Shown here piece after piece: positions 17,397 through 25,153 of a DNA stretch of 42,555 nt. A model generated the notes under the pieces. That model was given only the letters and a program-made list of their open reading frames with translations, did no database searches and was not told the origin of the DNA. How positions within the stretch are numbered: the stretch's first letter is position 1; each line of letters begins with the position of its first letter. The position numbers and the translations under genes were made by a program. The stretch comes from an uncultured Porphyromonadaceae bacterium (GTDB lineage Bacteria; Bacteroidota; Bacteroidia; Bacteroidales; Muribaculaceae). The stretch spans positions 1-42,555 of the forward strand of contig CABTZK010000018.1 of the NCBI GenBank assembly GCA_902489275.1, read 5' to 3'.

Positions 17397-17822
17397 CTAA
17401 ATCACCTTTTTCAAAGTGTAGCGGTAAAGCCCATCGGGAGTGACTTTGCGTAGCACAACGCGCGAGGAGGTCTTGGCTTCGATGGCGAAAAAGTTTTCTC
17501 GCTCAATGCCTGGTAATGCCAGCGGTTCCATGTCGTCGAGGGGGAACGTCATGGTAAAGGTGTCGTCATCGCCTTCCTGCCAGTTGCCAAAGCACTCGGC
17601 ATTGTCGTGGAGAGCGTTTTGCCACCCCATGCGCACGATGGCGTTTTGGAACTGGAAGATGTAGTCGCCATCATAACTCGCCTGAACACCCTCGCAAGTC
17701 ACCTCGTCGACATGCCACGTGCCATACCAAGCGCCAATGTCGCTGCCATTGTGCAGGCATGAGCCACAAAACAGGAGCAAGACGAGCACAGCCAAGCCGC
17801 GCAAAACACGTTCCTTCATCAT
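17397..17822 (-). CDS. Small lipocalin-like lipoprotein
   Basis: A protein of 140-141 residues. The N-terminus has a hydrophobic segment ending in LLFCGSCLHN, a plausible lipoprotein signal with Cys near residue 21-22, although the box is not ideal. The rest (GAWYGTWHVDEVTCEG at the start; tryptophans and beta-type strands) resembles the lipocalin-like domain found in small Bacteroidales lipoproteins. Two in-frame ATGs (17822 and 17819) overlap the wzi stop as ATGA or TGATG; either may be used. It is the last gene of the glsA operon. Function unknown. Confidence 0.7.
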   Translation of the reverse strand: MMKERVLRGLAVLVLLLFCGSCLHNGSDIGAWYGTWHVDEVTCEGVQASYDGDYIFQFQNAIVRMGWQNALHDNAECFGNWQEGDDDTFTMTFPLDDMEPLALPGIERENFFAIEAKTSSRVVLRKVTPDGLYRYTLKKVI

Positions 17823-19369
17823 TTCAAGAGATTTAAGTGACCATGATAAGAGATTGACACCAGCCCCCCCGCGTTGTGGCCATAGAGGCTGCCCCAGTCG
17901 CAAGCCCACTGCGCCTTGATTGTGAGGTTGCGCACCCGATGGGGGGTAACGGTTGCTTCCAGCATGAGGGATGTGGCCGTTACGCTCTTGTGGCGCGGGA
18001 ACTCTAATGCCCCCCACGCGCGGCGATAGGACAACATGGCCCGATAGCCCACCTCGTCGCTCACCGTGCCCATGACGGCCGCATGAAAGCCGCGCAAGAG
18101 ATTGTCGGTGTACCGCAAGTAGCCGTCCCGGTTATAGAGGGGTGATTTCACAAAGGGTGTGCCAATTGACATGCCTCGGTTTTGATAGCCGTTGTAGGCA
18201 TAATTGTTATAGTAGTTATCGGCACCAGTGGAGTGGTCCTTCAGCACCGAGTTAGGGTGGTCGTCTTTGGAGAAGTGCACTGGCCCGCACTGGTTGGTGA
18301 AATCAAGATATTCCAGCGCTACACCGCTCACCATGCCTTGGCTCCCACTGCGGTATTCCAGCCCCCACAGGCCGTCGAAGCCGTTTTGCTTGCCGATGCT
18401 CGAGCCGTCTTCCCATGGAGACTGGTAATAGCCCCTGACCATGCCCCGATGGGGCAACTTGTACTCCAACACGACATCCCAGCTGCCTAAATGATTCCCC
18501 TCGACGTAGGAGTCTCCCGGGTTGCTGCCGCCACTGCCAGCAATCAAGCTGCGGAAGAATGCCTTTGCGTCGGCTTCCATCTTGACGGTCTTGACCAGCC
18601 TCCCCTTCTCATATTTGCGCTGCGTGCCGGCAAATTGGCAAGCGGCCTGCGCGCCAATGGTGAGCACGAGCGGGCGTGTGGGACGTGTGCGGAAGTGGCA
18701 ACTCTTGTAATTGAGCCAGTAGCCCGTGGTGAGGAAATGGTTGTAGCCGTTGTAGTGATGGTTGAGCCAGCCGCCATCGCCCAGGCGATAATAGCCCATT
18801 TGCCCCACAATTTGCAGTTCTCCCCGGGTGAAAGGGATATTCTGGAAATTGACGAACCCAATGTTGAATCCTGCTCCAGGCTTGGCGTTGCCGCTCATCA
18901 CAATGTCGCCACTCGATAGGCGCTGGCTCACGATGGGGGAGTGCAGCTGTTTAGCGCCCAGCGTGGCGAAGACACCGCGGTATTTCACCTCGGCATAAAG
19001 TTGCTGAATCCACACGCGGGCAGGGTGCTGCGCATTGGGATAGAAACCGTCTTGCTTGGCATTGTAGCGGTCATAATCGGCACTCGATGCCGCGCCGGCC
19101 CACACTTCGGCTCCAAATCCCCACGACGCGCGCCGGGTGGTGTCGAGCGAGTGAGAGAGTGCCGCGTCGGCCAGCAGGCCGTATTGCTGGGTGACCGTCC
19201 CGCCACGGTTAGAGGCAATATAGTAAGGTGCCAGGCTTTGGGTGCCGGCATTGGCCGTAATGCCTCCCTCATATTCCACTTCAAGCTGGGCATGGGCTTG
19301 CTGGACAGCAGCGATAGCCACCGCCAGCAGCACAGTGATGCCGCAACATGATATGTGGAGAGGTCTCAA
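17819..19369 (-). CDS. Capsule assembly Wzi family outer-membrane protein
   Basis: A 516-residue outer-membrane protein. A signal peptide (ITVLLAVAIAAVQQAHAQ, cleavage about residue 27) is followed by many amphipathic beta strands, as expected for a beta-barrel. Landmarks of the Wzi/capsule-assembly family are QLYAEVKYRGVFATLGAKQLHSP, NIGFVNFQNIPFTRGELQIVGQMGYYRLGD, and repeated aromatic strand ends; the first 100 residues fit the family well. The start appears to be TTG at 19369: it overlaps the glsB stop as TTGA, it gives the full signal peptide, and no in-frame ATG lies nearby. It may help anchor capsule or act as a lectin barrel. Confidence 0.8.
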   Translation of the reverse strand: MRPLHISCCGITVLLAVAIAAVQQAHAQLEVEYEGGITANAGTQSLAPYYIASNRGGTVTQQYGLLADAALSHSLDTTRRASWGFGAEVWAGAASSADYDRYNAKQDGFYPNAQHPARVWIQQLYAEVKYRGVFATLGAKQLHSPIVSQRLSSGDIVMSGNAKPGAGFNIGFVNFQNIPFTRGELQIVGQMGYYRLGDGGWLNHHYNGYNHFLTTGYWLNYKSCHFRTRPTRPLVLTIGAQAACQFAGTQRKYEKGRLVKTVKMEADAKAFFRSLIAGSGGSNPGDSYVEGNHLGSWDVVLEYKLPHRGMVRGYYQSPWEDGSSIGKQNGFDGLWGLEYRSGSQGMVSGVALEYLDFTNQCGPVHFSKDDHPNSVLKDHSTGADNYYNNYAYNGYQNRGMSIGTPFVKSPLYNRDGYLRYTDNLLRGFHAAVMGTVSDEVGYRAMLSYRRAWGALEFPRHKSVTATSLMLEATVTPHRVRNLTIKAQWACDWGSLYGHNAGGLVSISYHGHLNLLK

Positions 19370-20304
19370 TTTCGTTTTGGATCAAATGTTTTGATGTGGC
19401 GGCTCTTTTTCCCGTCAGCAATCTCGTCAATCTTAAAGAAAATCCCACTTTCCTCGACTTCGCCAAACTCGTGGTTGATGGCTGTGCCAAACATGCGCAT
19501 CTTGGGCGACAGGCTCATGTAGGCGTTAATCAGTGGGGGGATGTTGATGCCGTGATGGCGAATGAACGCATTCAGCCGCAGGTAATCTTCCTTGAAATGA
19601 TCGCCGATAAAGAAATTTTTCAGCCAGTCCTCGCCAAGCTGAAGCTTCACCGGCTCGATGGGCGTGACCAGGTGCTCCTCGTCGGGGAAATACAATTTCA
19701 GGAAATAGAGCAGCAAGTCACGGCAGTCACGGGGATAGGTGGGGTACATCGTCATTTTCCCAAAGAGGTATTTCATCTCGGGATAAACCACAGTGAGCGC
19801 CCCAAGCCCGTCCCAAAGGTTGTCGAGCGCGAAAATAGAGCGAATGCCCACCCGAGTCGACTGGTAGGCGGGGTTCACAAAACTGCGCCCTAACTCAATC
19901 GTCACGGGCAAGTAGTCTTCCAGGAATTTCCTGGAAAACTTAAACATGTGGCTCGTGGCAATGTGGGGCGTGCCGTCAGGACACATTTTAATCTCAGAAC
20001 CTGTGATGAACCGATAGGCTCCCACAATCTGCCTGTCACGGGGATTCCACACAATGAGCTGCTGGCAAGGTGAAGTCATCGTGTCGAACTCGTCAATGTC
20101 GTAGGAATTGCCTGTGCCGCCTCCCGAGGCGCGGAACGCGATTTCACGCAACCGGCCGATTTCACCCATCGTGCATGGAGCCGTGTGGGCATCAATGACG
20201 TAGATTTCGTTGTCGCCCTTGTTGGTGCGGCGCAGCAACCGCTCGGGGGTGAGTTCCTCTACAATCAGTTTGGAATCTACCGGGTCAATAATCGTTTCTA
20301 ACAT
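19366..20304 (-). CDS. glsB: Glycine N-acyltransferase, GlsB-like (hemolysin/GNAT family)
   Basis: A 312-residue protein of the hemolysin-like GNAT acyltransferase family (relatives of ornithine-lipid OlsB). Landmarks are RLREIAFRASGGGTG, QLIVWNPRDRQIVGAYRFITG, VTIELGRSFVNPAYQSTR and LFGKMTMYPTYPRDCRDLL. In Bacteroides thetaiotaomicron the GlsB/GlsA pair makes glycine lipids: GlsB puts a 3-hydroxy fatty acid on glycine, and GlsA adds a second acyl chain to the hydroxyl. The PlsC-type gene lies immediately upstream here, which supports the assignment. The start ATG at 20304 gives the family's normal length. Confidence 0.83.
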   Translation of the reverse strand: MLETIIDPVDSKLIVEELTPERLLRRTNKGDNEIYVIDAHTAPCTMGEIGRLREIAFRASGGGTGNSYDIDEFDTMTSPCQQLIVWNPRDRQIVGAYRFITGSEIKMCPDGTPHIATSHMFKFSRKFLEDYLPVTIELGRSFVNPAYQSTRVGIRSIFALDNLWDGLGALTVVYPEMKYLFGKMTMYPTYPRDCRDLLLYFLKLYFPDEEHLVTPIEPVKLQLGEDWLKNFFIGDHFKEDYLRLNAFIRHHGINIPPLINAYMSLSPKMRMFGTAINHEFGEVEESGIFFKIDEIADGKKSRHIKTFDPKRN

Positions 20305-20344
20305 GATTTTAAATAGTTGCAGGTAATAAACGATGAAGTACGAG

Positions 20345-21181
20345 TCACCTCTCCCTTGGTGCCAGCGCATACACCCTGTCGCGCATGCGCTGCACCTCGG
20401 CGTGCGCATGCGTGGCGTCGAGCGTGGTCCAAGCGATGGGCTTTCCCACGCGCACGTAGAATGTGCTGCCGCGGCTCTTGAGCATCTCGCCTGGCAAGAG
20501 TGCTTGCTCAAGATTGAACTTGATGCCCAACCGCTTGCGCCACTTGGCCACACGGTAGAATCTCATGGTGTTCTGGCCTTCAAAGAAGATGGGCACGATG
20601 TCGCGACGGGTTTGAACGGCCCGGGTGATGATGAACTTGTGCCAGGGCAAGTCACGGATGTCGCCATTCTTGCTCATGCGCGAGCACAGCCCTGCCGGGA
20701 AAGCAATCATCTGATTGTCGCCCATGTACTGAGCCTCAATCTCGGCGGCGTGAAGGCGCGACTGGCGGCCAAACTTGTTAACGGGCAAGAAGATAGGTGC
20801 CAAGGGCTTGACAGCCATGAGCAAGTCGTTGACTAAGAAGCGGATCTTCCCTCCATACTTGTGCCCGAGGCACGAGATGAGCGACAAGCCATCGAGCCCT
20901 CCCAGCGGATGGTTGGAAGCGAAAATAAACCGGCCCTCCGGTGGAATATTTTCCTCACCCAGGAGGGTGGTGGTGATGCCCAAGTCGCGCAATGCGCTAT
21001 CGGCAGCCTCGACACCGCCTGGCTGGCGCGCCATGTTGCGCAACAGCACGTTGAGCTCTTCCTGATGAATGACCCGTTCAAGCCACTTGACTAAAAAGTG
21101 CGGAACCCAGCGGTAATGCTGTGGTATGCGCTGCCTAAGTAGCTTGTCAAGATTGATTTGTATCGCATTCTCCCTGTTCAT
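20345..21181 (-). CDS. glsA: O-acyltransferase of the PlsC type, GlsA-like
   Basis: A 278-residue member of the lysophospholipid acyltransferase (PlsC) family. The acyltransferase motif reads SNHPLGGLDGLS, with His at 91 and Asp at 97, so five rather than four residues separate them. The later block IAFPAGLCSRMSKNG replaces the usual FPEGxRS. These variants are shared by the glycine- and ornithine-lipid branch. Beside glsB, it probably acylates the hydroxyl of N-acyl-3-hydroxyacyl-glycine. It is the first gene of the glsA-glsB-wzi-lipoprotein operon, 40 bases before glsB. Confidence 0.82.
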   Translation of the reverse strand: MNRENAIQINLDKLLRQRIPQHYRWVPHFLVKWLERVIHQEELNVLLRNMARQPGGVEAADSALRDLGITTTLLGEENIPPEGRFIFASNHPLGGLDGLSLISCLGHKYGGKIRFLVNDLLMAVKPLAPIFLPVNKFGRQSRLHAAEIEAQYMGDNQMIAFPAGLCSRMSKNGDIRDLPWHKFIITRAVQTRRDIVPIFFEGQNTMRFYRVAKWRKRLGIKFNLEQALLPGEMLKSRGSTFYVRVGKPIAWTTLDATHAHAEVQRMRDRVYALAPRER

Positions 21182-21209
21182 GCACGTTCTGTTTCAACTT
21201 TTAGGCAAA

Positions 21210-21240
21210 CAAAGATAGGTAATCTTGTCCATATTTTCAA
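21210..21240 (-). promoter_or_regulatory. Predicted promoter of the glsA operon
   Basis: On the minus strand TTG (21240-21238), 20 bases, then TATCTTTG (21217-21210): a perfect Bacteroidetes promoter match. The leader is about 25 bases. Confidence 0.8.
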
Positions 21241-21282
21241 TAACCAACCGATAAACTTTCTTATAAAATCACAGAAAAGTAG

Positions 21283-21290
21283 TAATTTTG
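21283..21290 (+). promoter_or_regulatory. Predicted -7 box for the polytopic membrane protein gene
   Basis: TAATTTTG fits TAnnTTTG and lies 22 bases before the ATG, giving a very short leader. The -33 element is not clear. Confidence 0.5.
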
Positions 21291-21312
21291 TAGCAGAAAC
21301 GACAACCTGCAC

Positions 21313-22791
21313 ATGACCCATCATGCCCAAAACATGGAAAAGACAACAAGAGCAGCGCTCAAGCCCAATCCCAGATGGCTTCACCTGCTGGCCGAGGTGC
21401 TGGCATTCGCGGGCATAGCGTGGGCCGGGACACGGCACTATGCGTTGCCCGATGCCATCTCGGTAATCGCCTCGTTAGGCGTGGGCTACGCCATCCCTCG
21501 CGTGACCTACAGCCGCACCCGGTGTAAAAACCGCGCCGGCGCCATATTGCTCACCATTGTGGGATTGCTGCTGGTGGCGTGGGCGCTCTACTGCCTCAAC
21601 ACTTGGACTCAAGGCGACGGATATGGCCTGCGAAATCCTTACTTGAGTTCCGATGATGGTTCCTACTACAAGTGGGCGGTGTGCCACTACGACGGCACGG
21701 GACGGCCGAAACGCTTGACTTTCCTTGGCTTCCCCTACATGATTCTGGGCACTTTCAAGTTGCTGGGAGTGAATGTGGTGTGGATAGTGGCCATCAACAT
21801 GATGATGACGCTGCTCGCTATCGTGGTGACTGGGCAGACAGCCGCTCGCCTGATGGCTCACCGTGTGAAATGCCACACGCCAGCAGGTATCGCGACGATG
21901 GCCATGCTGGGTGTGGCACTGCTCACCTACTACCTCAATCACTCGGTGCTCGTGCTCAAGGAGCCAGGGCTGTATCTCTCGATCTCGCTCGTGGGCTATG
22001 TGTTTGCTCGCATGGCTGCCAGCGGCAAGGGTGAGCGCCCATGGCGCGACTTCGCCCTGTTCACGCTCGCCTGCGTGATTTTAGCTGGTTTTCGTGGCAA
22101 TATGCTCTATTTTGTGATTGCGGGATGCCTGATGATGCCATGGGGCGGCCGCTGGCGCGAAAACTGGAAATTTGCCAGCGCACTACTGGGCATCTCGGTG
22201 GTTTTCGTGCTGATAGGCAACTATTTTTCCACCTACGACATGGCTCAACAGCAGAATATCATCTCGGGCAACAGGATGAGTCGGATTTTTGGCATCGGCT
22301 TGGCGCATGCTCCCTATAGCGGCATTGTGGGCGACTATTTCAACCTGCCTGCGTGGCGCAAGCTCTTGCTGCTGCCCGTCACCATGACGGTGCAGTTTGC
22401 AACGCCTTTTCCATGGGTTTATGGTTTCCGCGACATCACGCTGAGCGAGGTTGTGTGCCGCATTCAGTTGTGGTACTTGGTGGGACTTGTGGCCTTGTTC
22501 TACTACCTTTTCATGAGTTGGCGGCGGCGCGAGACTTTAGGCGCGTGGGCATGGTGGCCCGTGGTGTGCTTTGCCGCTACCGCCTATCTCATGGCCGGTA
22601 ACGTGGCGCGCTATGCGCTTCCTTTCCAGCCGCTTTTTGCCATCGTTGCCACCTATGCCCTTTGCAGGCTGAAAGAGGAAAAGAAACACCGCCGCGAGTT
22701 TGTCTACTATGCGGCGGCATGCCTCGTGATAGCCGTTGTGGGGCTTTCGGTGGCCCATCACCTTCAAGTGGCCTACGTGAGTAGTTTTTAG
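21313..22791 (+). CDS. Polytopic membrane protein of unknown function
   Basis: A 492-residue protein with about 11-12 hydrophobic segments and a short cytoplasmic start. One soluble-looking loop (about residues 102-135) contains GDGYGLRNPYLSSDDGSYYKW, with an acidic SDDGSYY cluster. The layout, with an acidic motif in the first large loop and many helices after, recalls membrane glycosyltransferases of the GT-C fold or O-antigen-type enzymes, but I see no diagnostic motif. The Met at codon 8 is an alternative start. It is divergent from glsA and stands alone; surface-sugar work is only a guess from its neighbours. Confidence 0.7.
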   Translation: MTHHAQNMEKTTRAALKPNPRWLHLLAEVLAFAGIAWAGTRHYALPDAISVIASLGVGYAIPRVTYSRTRCKNRAGAILLTIVGLLLVAWALYCLNTWTQGDGYGLRNPYLSSDDGSYYKWAVCHYDGTGRPKRLTFLGFPYMILGTFKLLGVNVVWIVAINMMMTLLAIVVTGQTAARLMAHRVKCHTPAGIATMAMLGVALLTYYLNHSVLVLKEPGLYLSISLVGYVFARMAASGKGERPWRDFALFTLACVILAGFRGNMLYFVIAGCLMMPWGGRWRENWKFASALLGISVVFVLIGNYFSTYDMAQQQNIISGNRMSRIFGIGLAHAPYSGIVGDYFNLPAWRKLLLLPVTMTVQFATPFPWVYGFRDITLSEVVCRIQLWYLVGLVALFYYLFMSWRRRETLGAWAWWPVVCFAATAYLMAGNVARYALPFQPLFAIVATYALCRLKEEKKHRREFVYYAAACLVIAVVGLSVAHHLQVAYVSSF

Positions 22792-22838
22792 GCGTTATCT
22801 TTTAGCAAGGCGCGAGCACCCGAGGTTCCCGTTTCTCG

Positions 22839-23549
22839 TCAGTACACCACCGTGCCAATGTTTTCTCCAGCCACAACCCTCTTGAGGTTGCCTTTCACAT
22901 CCATGTTAAACACGTGAATGGGCAGCTTGTTCTCCTTAGCCATGGTGGTAGCGGTCATGTCCATGACTTTCAATCCTTTGTTGTAAATTTCATCATAGGT
23001 AATCCTGTCAAACTTGGTCGCTGTCGGGTCTTTCTCGGGGTCGGCCGTGTAGATGCCGTCAACGCGAGTGCCCTTGAGCATGACATCGGCCTCGACCTCA
23101 ATGCCGCGCAGGGTTGACCCTGTATCGGTTGTGAAATAGGGGTTGCCCGTTCCGCACGACATGATGACCACCTTGCCTTGCTCCATGGCGCTGATGGCGC
23201 GCCACTTGCTGTAATGCTCGCCAATGGGAAACATGTTGATGGCCGTGAGCACCTGCGAGGGTTGCCCCACCGCGTCAAAACCGTTAGAGAGGGCAAGTGA
23301 GTTAATCACCGTGGCCAGCATGCCCATTTGGTCGCCTTTCACCCGGTCAAAGCCCTGGGCGGCTCCCTGGATGCCGCGGAAGATGTTTCCCCCGCCTATC
23401 ACGACGACCACCTGCACGCCAGCCTGGACAAGTTCCTTGATTTGTTCGCAATAGTCGGCCACTCGCTGGGCATCAATGCCCTGGCGCTGCTCCCCAGCCA
23501 GCGACTCTCCGCTGAGTTTGAGCAAAATGCGCTTGTAGATTGTTTTCAT
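22839..23549 (-). CDS. pyrH: UMP kinase
   Basis: A 236-residue amino-acid-kinase-fold enzyme that phosphorylates UMP to UDP. Landmarks: YKRILLKLSGESLAGEQ at the start with the phosphate-binding Lys, VVIGGGNIFRG (about 49-59), DQMGMLATVINSLAL, GTGNPYFTTDTGSTLRGIEVEADVMLKGT and VFNMDVKGNLKRVVAGENIGT at the end. Length is normal. It has its own promoter; in many bacteria it sits near tsf or frr, but neither is here. Confidence 0.96.
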   Translation of the reverse strand: MKTIYKRILLKLSGESLAGEQRQGIDAQRVADYCEQIKELVQAGVQVVVVIGGGNIFRGIQGAAQGFDRVKGDQMGMLATVINSLALSNGFDAVGQPSQVLTAINMFPIGEHYSKWRAISAMEQGKVVIMSCGTGNPYFTTDTGSTLRGIEVEADVMLKGTRVDGIYTADPEKDPTATKFDRITYDEIYNKGLKVMDMTATTMAKENKLPIHVFNMDVKGNLKRVVAGENIGTVVY

Positions 23550-23583
23550 GTTTTCTGATAATGATGGGATGAGTATTCTATCG

Positions 23584-23615
23584 CAAAATTACACACTTTG
23601 TGCCAACTGGACAAA
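23584..23615 (-). promoter_or_regulatory. Predicted pyrH promoter
   Basis: On the minus strand TTTG (23615-23612), 20 bases, then TAATTTTG (23591-23584). The -33 element lies inside the T-run of the upstream terminator, so the terminator and promoter are fused end to end. Confidence 0.7.
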
Positions 23616-23649
23616 AAAGGTTGGACAAATCTTACGACTTGCCCAACCT
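23612..23649 (-). terminator. Intrinsic terminator after the TPR gene
   Basis: On the minus strand arms AGGTTGGGCAA and TTGTCCAACCT form an 11-pair stem with one G-U pair, followed by a run of T (AGGTTGG...CCAACCTTTTTTG). It lies about 35 bases after the TPR stop. Confidence 0.9.
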
Positions 23650-23683
23650 CCTTAAATATGAAACGGATTGTAGATTCACGGGG

Positions 23684-24373
23684 TTATTCGTCGCCATTCA
23701 AGGCTTTAGCACGCTCGATATACTTGTCGATGTTCATGTTGTTGCTCAGATAATACTGTGGGTATTTCGACTTGATGTCTTTGAGCAACACAATTTCGTC
23801 GCGGTACTTCTTGAGCGCGTGCAGCACGGTGGCTTTCTTGAGCATGAACAGCGGGGTAAAGCTCTCGTTGTCGCCAGCCATCTTGACGGCCTCGTCGTAG
23901 ATGCTCAAGGCCTTGTCATATTGCTTCTTGTTCACATAGCAGTCAGCAAGCAGCGACTTCACGGCAGGACCAGCGATCTTGCCATGGGCAGTGCTCTTTT
24001 CGAGATATTTGATGGCCTCGTCATATTTCCCCTTTTTGTACATCTCGACCGCGTAGATTTGAGCGCCTCGGTTGGCCGGGAGGTAGCTGGAGTTGTCGAA
24101 AGCGCGCTTGTAGAGCGCGGCGGCGCTATCGGGGTTGTTTTGCATCAAGCACACGATGTCGGCCTTGCCCATCAGGTTCTTGGCATCCTCGATGCCTGGC
24201 TTGCGGATGGCATAGACGTAGACCAGCACAACCGCCACAATGGCAACCACGATGCCAAGCGTCCAATAAATATATTTCTGGTTGTTTTCCAATTTTTGCT
24301 CGAATGACGAGAGCGAGTCGTTCACGCTTTCCAAAGATGTGCGAGCGTTACCTGTTTGTTGCTTTTTAGCCAT
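23684..24373 (-). CDS. TPR-repeat membrane protein
   Basis: A 229-residue protein. A charged N-terminal segment with coiled-coil character (about 13-32) precedes one membrane helix (about 34-56). The rest consists of helical pairs of TPR type, such as AKNLMGKADIVCLMQNNPDSAAALYKRAF (in parts), GKYDEAIKYLEKSTAHGK and KQYDKALSIYDEAVKMAGDNE. The plan resembles YfgM-like proteins, which hold TPRs in the periplasm next to chaperones, but no such partner is near. A possible -7 box TAATTTTG on the minus strand lies at 24423-24416. Confidence 0.8.
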   Translation of the reverse strand: MAKKQQTGNARTSLESVNDSLSSFEQKLENNQKYIYWTLGIVVAIVAVVLVYVYAIRKPGIEDAKNLMGKADIVCLMQNNPDSAAALYKRAFDNSSYLPANRGAQIYAVEMYKKGKYDEAIKYLEKSTAHGKIAGPAVKSLLADCYVNKKQYDKALSIYDEAVKMAGDNESFTPLFMLKKATVLHALKKYRDEIVLLKDIKSKYPQYYLSNNMNIDKYIERAKALNGDE

Positions 24374-24528
24374 GTTGTATTTGAATCACTAAGTTAATTT
24401 TTTCGTTTCAGCTTGCAAAATTAATAGATATTCTCAAAATTTGAAAACAATTCGTGTACAATTTTCAAAAAAGGCCTGAAAAGATGCTCTAATTGCCGAA
24501 AAGGACCCTTATTTGCGAAAAGATTTTG

Positions 24529-24536
24529 TATCTTTG
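24529..24536 (+). promoter_or_regulatory. Predicted -7 box for the zinc-ribbon gene
   Basis: TATCTTTG is a perfect -7 match. Its last G would be the first base of a GTG start at 24536, so that upstream start cannot be used; this fixes the ATG at 24572. The -33 element is weak. Confidence 0.6.
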
Positions 24537-24571
24537 TGGCAACGAATCAAAAAACTTTTTTGACAATTTCT

Positions 24572-25090
24572 ATGGAACTTAGGTGTCCACACTGTGGAAA
24601 AATTTTGAACCTCTCGATTGAGGAACTTGCGGCAAGCGGGAAAATGGTGGTCTGCCCCCAGTGCCTCGGAGAGTTTGTCGCACATGGTGTGGAGGTCGCT
24701 GCCCGTCGTGCAGCCCCCAAAAAGCCCGACCCTTCCCCAAAGCCTGCGGGCGCGCAAGCCGTCTTTTGCCACAACTGCGGCCGGCAGTTGCCAGTCAGGG
24801 GGCTTAACTACTGCCCGTTTTGCGGCAGCTCACTCCACTTCAGCCAGCCTAAGCCCAGCGAGGAGGATGCGCCCACCCCCAAAAAGGAAGAGGAGCAGCG
24901 GCCGCAGGCCCGCCCCGCCTCGCCTGCTGCCGAGAAGCCGCTGGCCACGACGCTCCAGTACCTGCCCAACTTCATGGGCCGCGAGCTGCGAGAAGAGCCA
25001 GCCGGCCCCTTGACAAAATTCATCTGCTCCATAATTATCCTCATCCTCATCGCCATTTTCATCTTTATTGTGTGGGAGGGCATCAAGTGA
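24572..25090 (+). CDS. Zinc-ribbon membrane-anchored protein
   Basis: A 172-residue protein. It has two zinc ribbons: MELRCPHCGKIL with CPQCLGEF (C5, C8 and about C29, C32), and FCHNCGRQL with YCPFCGSSL (about 65-90). A Pro/Lys/Glu-rich spacer follows, then a C-terminal hydrophobic helix (about 148-168, ICSIIILILIAIFIFIVW), which should anchor the ribbons on the cytoplasmic face. Function unknown. The gene starts after its own -7 box and ends 63 bases before manC, so co-transcription with manC is possible. Confidence 0.8.
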   Translation: MELRCPHCGKILNLSIEELAASGKMVVCPQCLGEFVAHGVEVAARRAAPKKPDPSPKPAGAQAVFCHNCGRQLPVRGLNYCPFCGSSLHFSQPKPSEEDAPTPKKEEEQRPQARPASPAAEKPLATTLQYLPNFMGRELREEPAGPLTKFICSIIILILIAIFIFIVWEGIK

Positions 25091-25153
25091 TGAGAAACCA
25101 ATGAACTTTGAAAACTACTATTCATTTCCAAAATCTAACATCTACAGCGAGAT

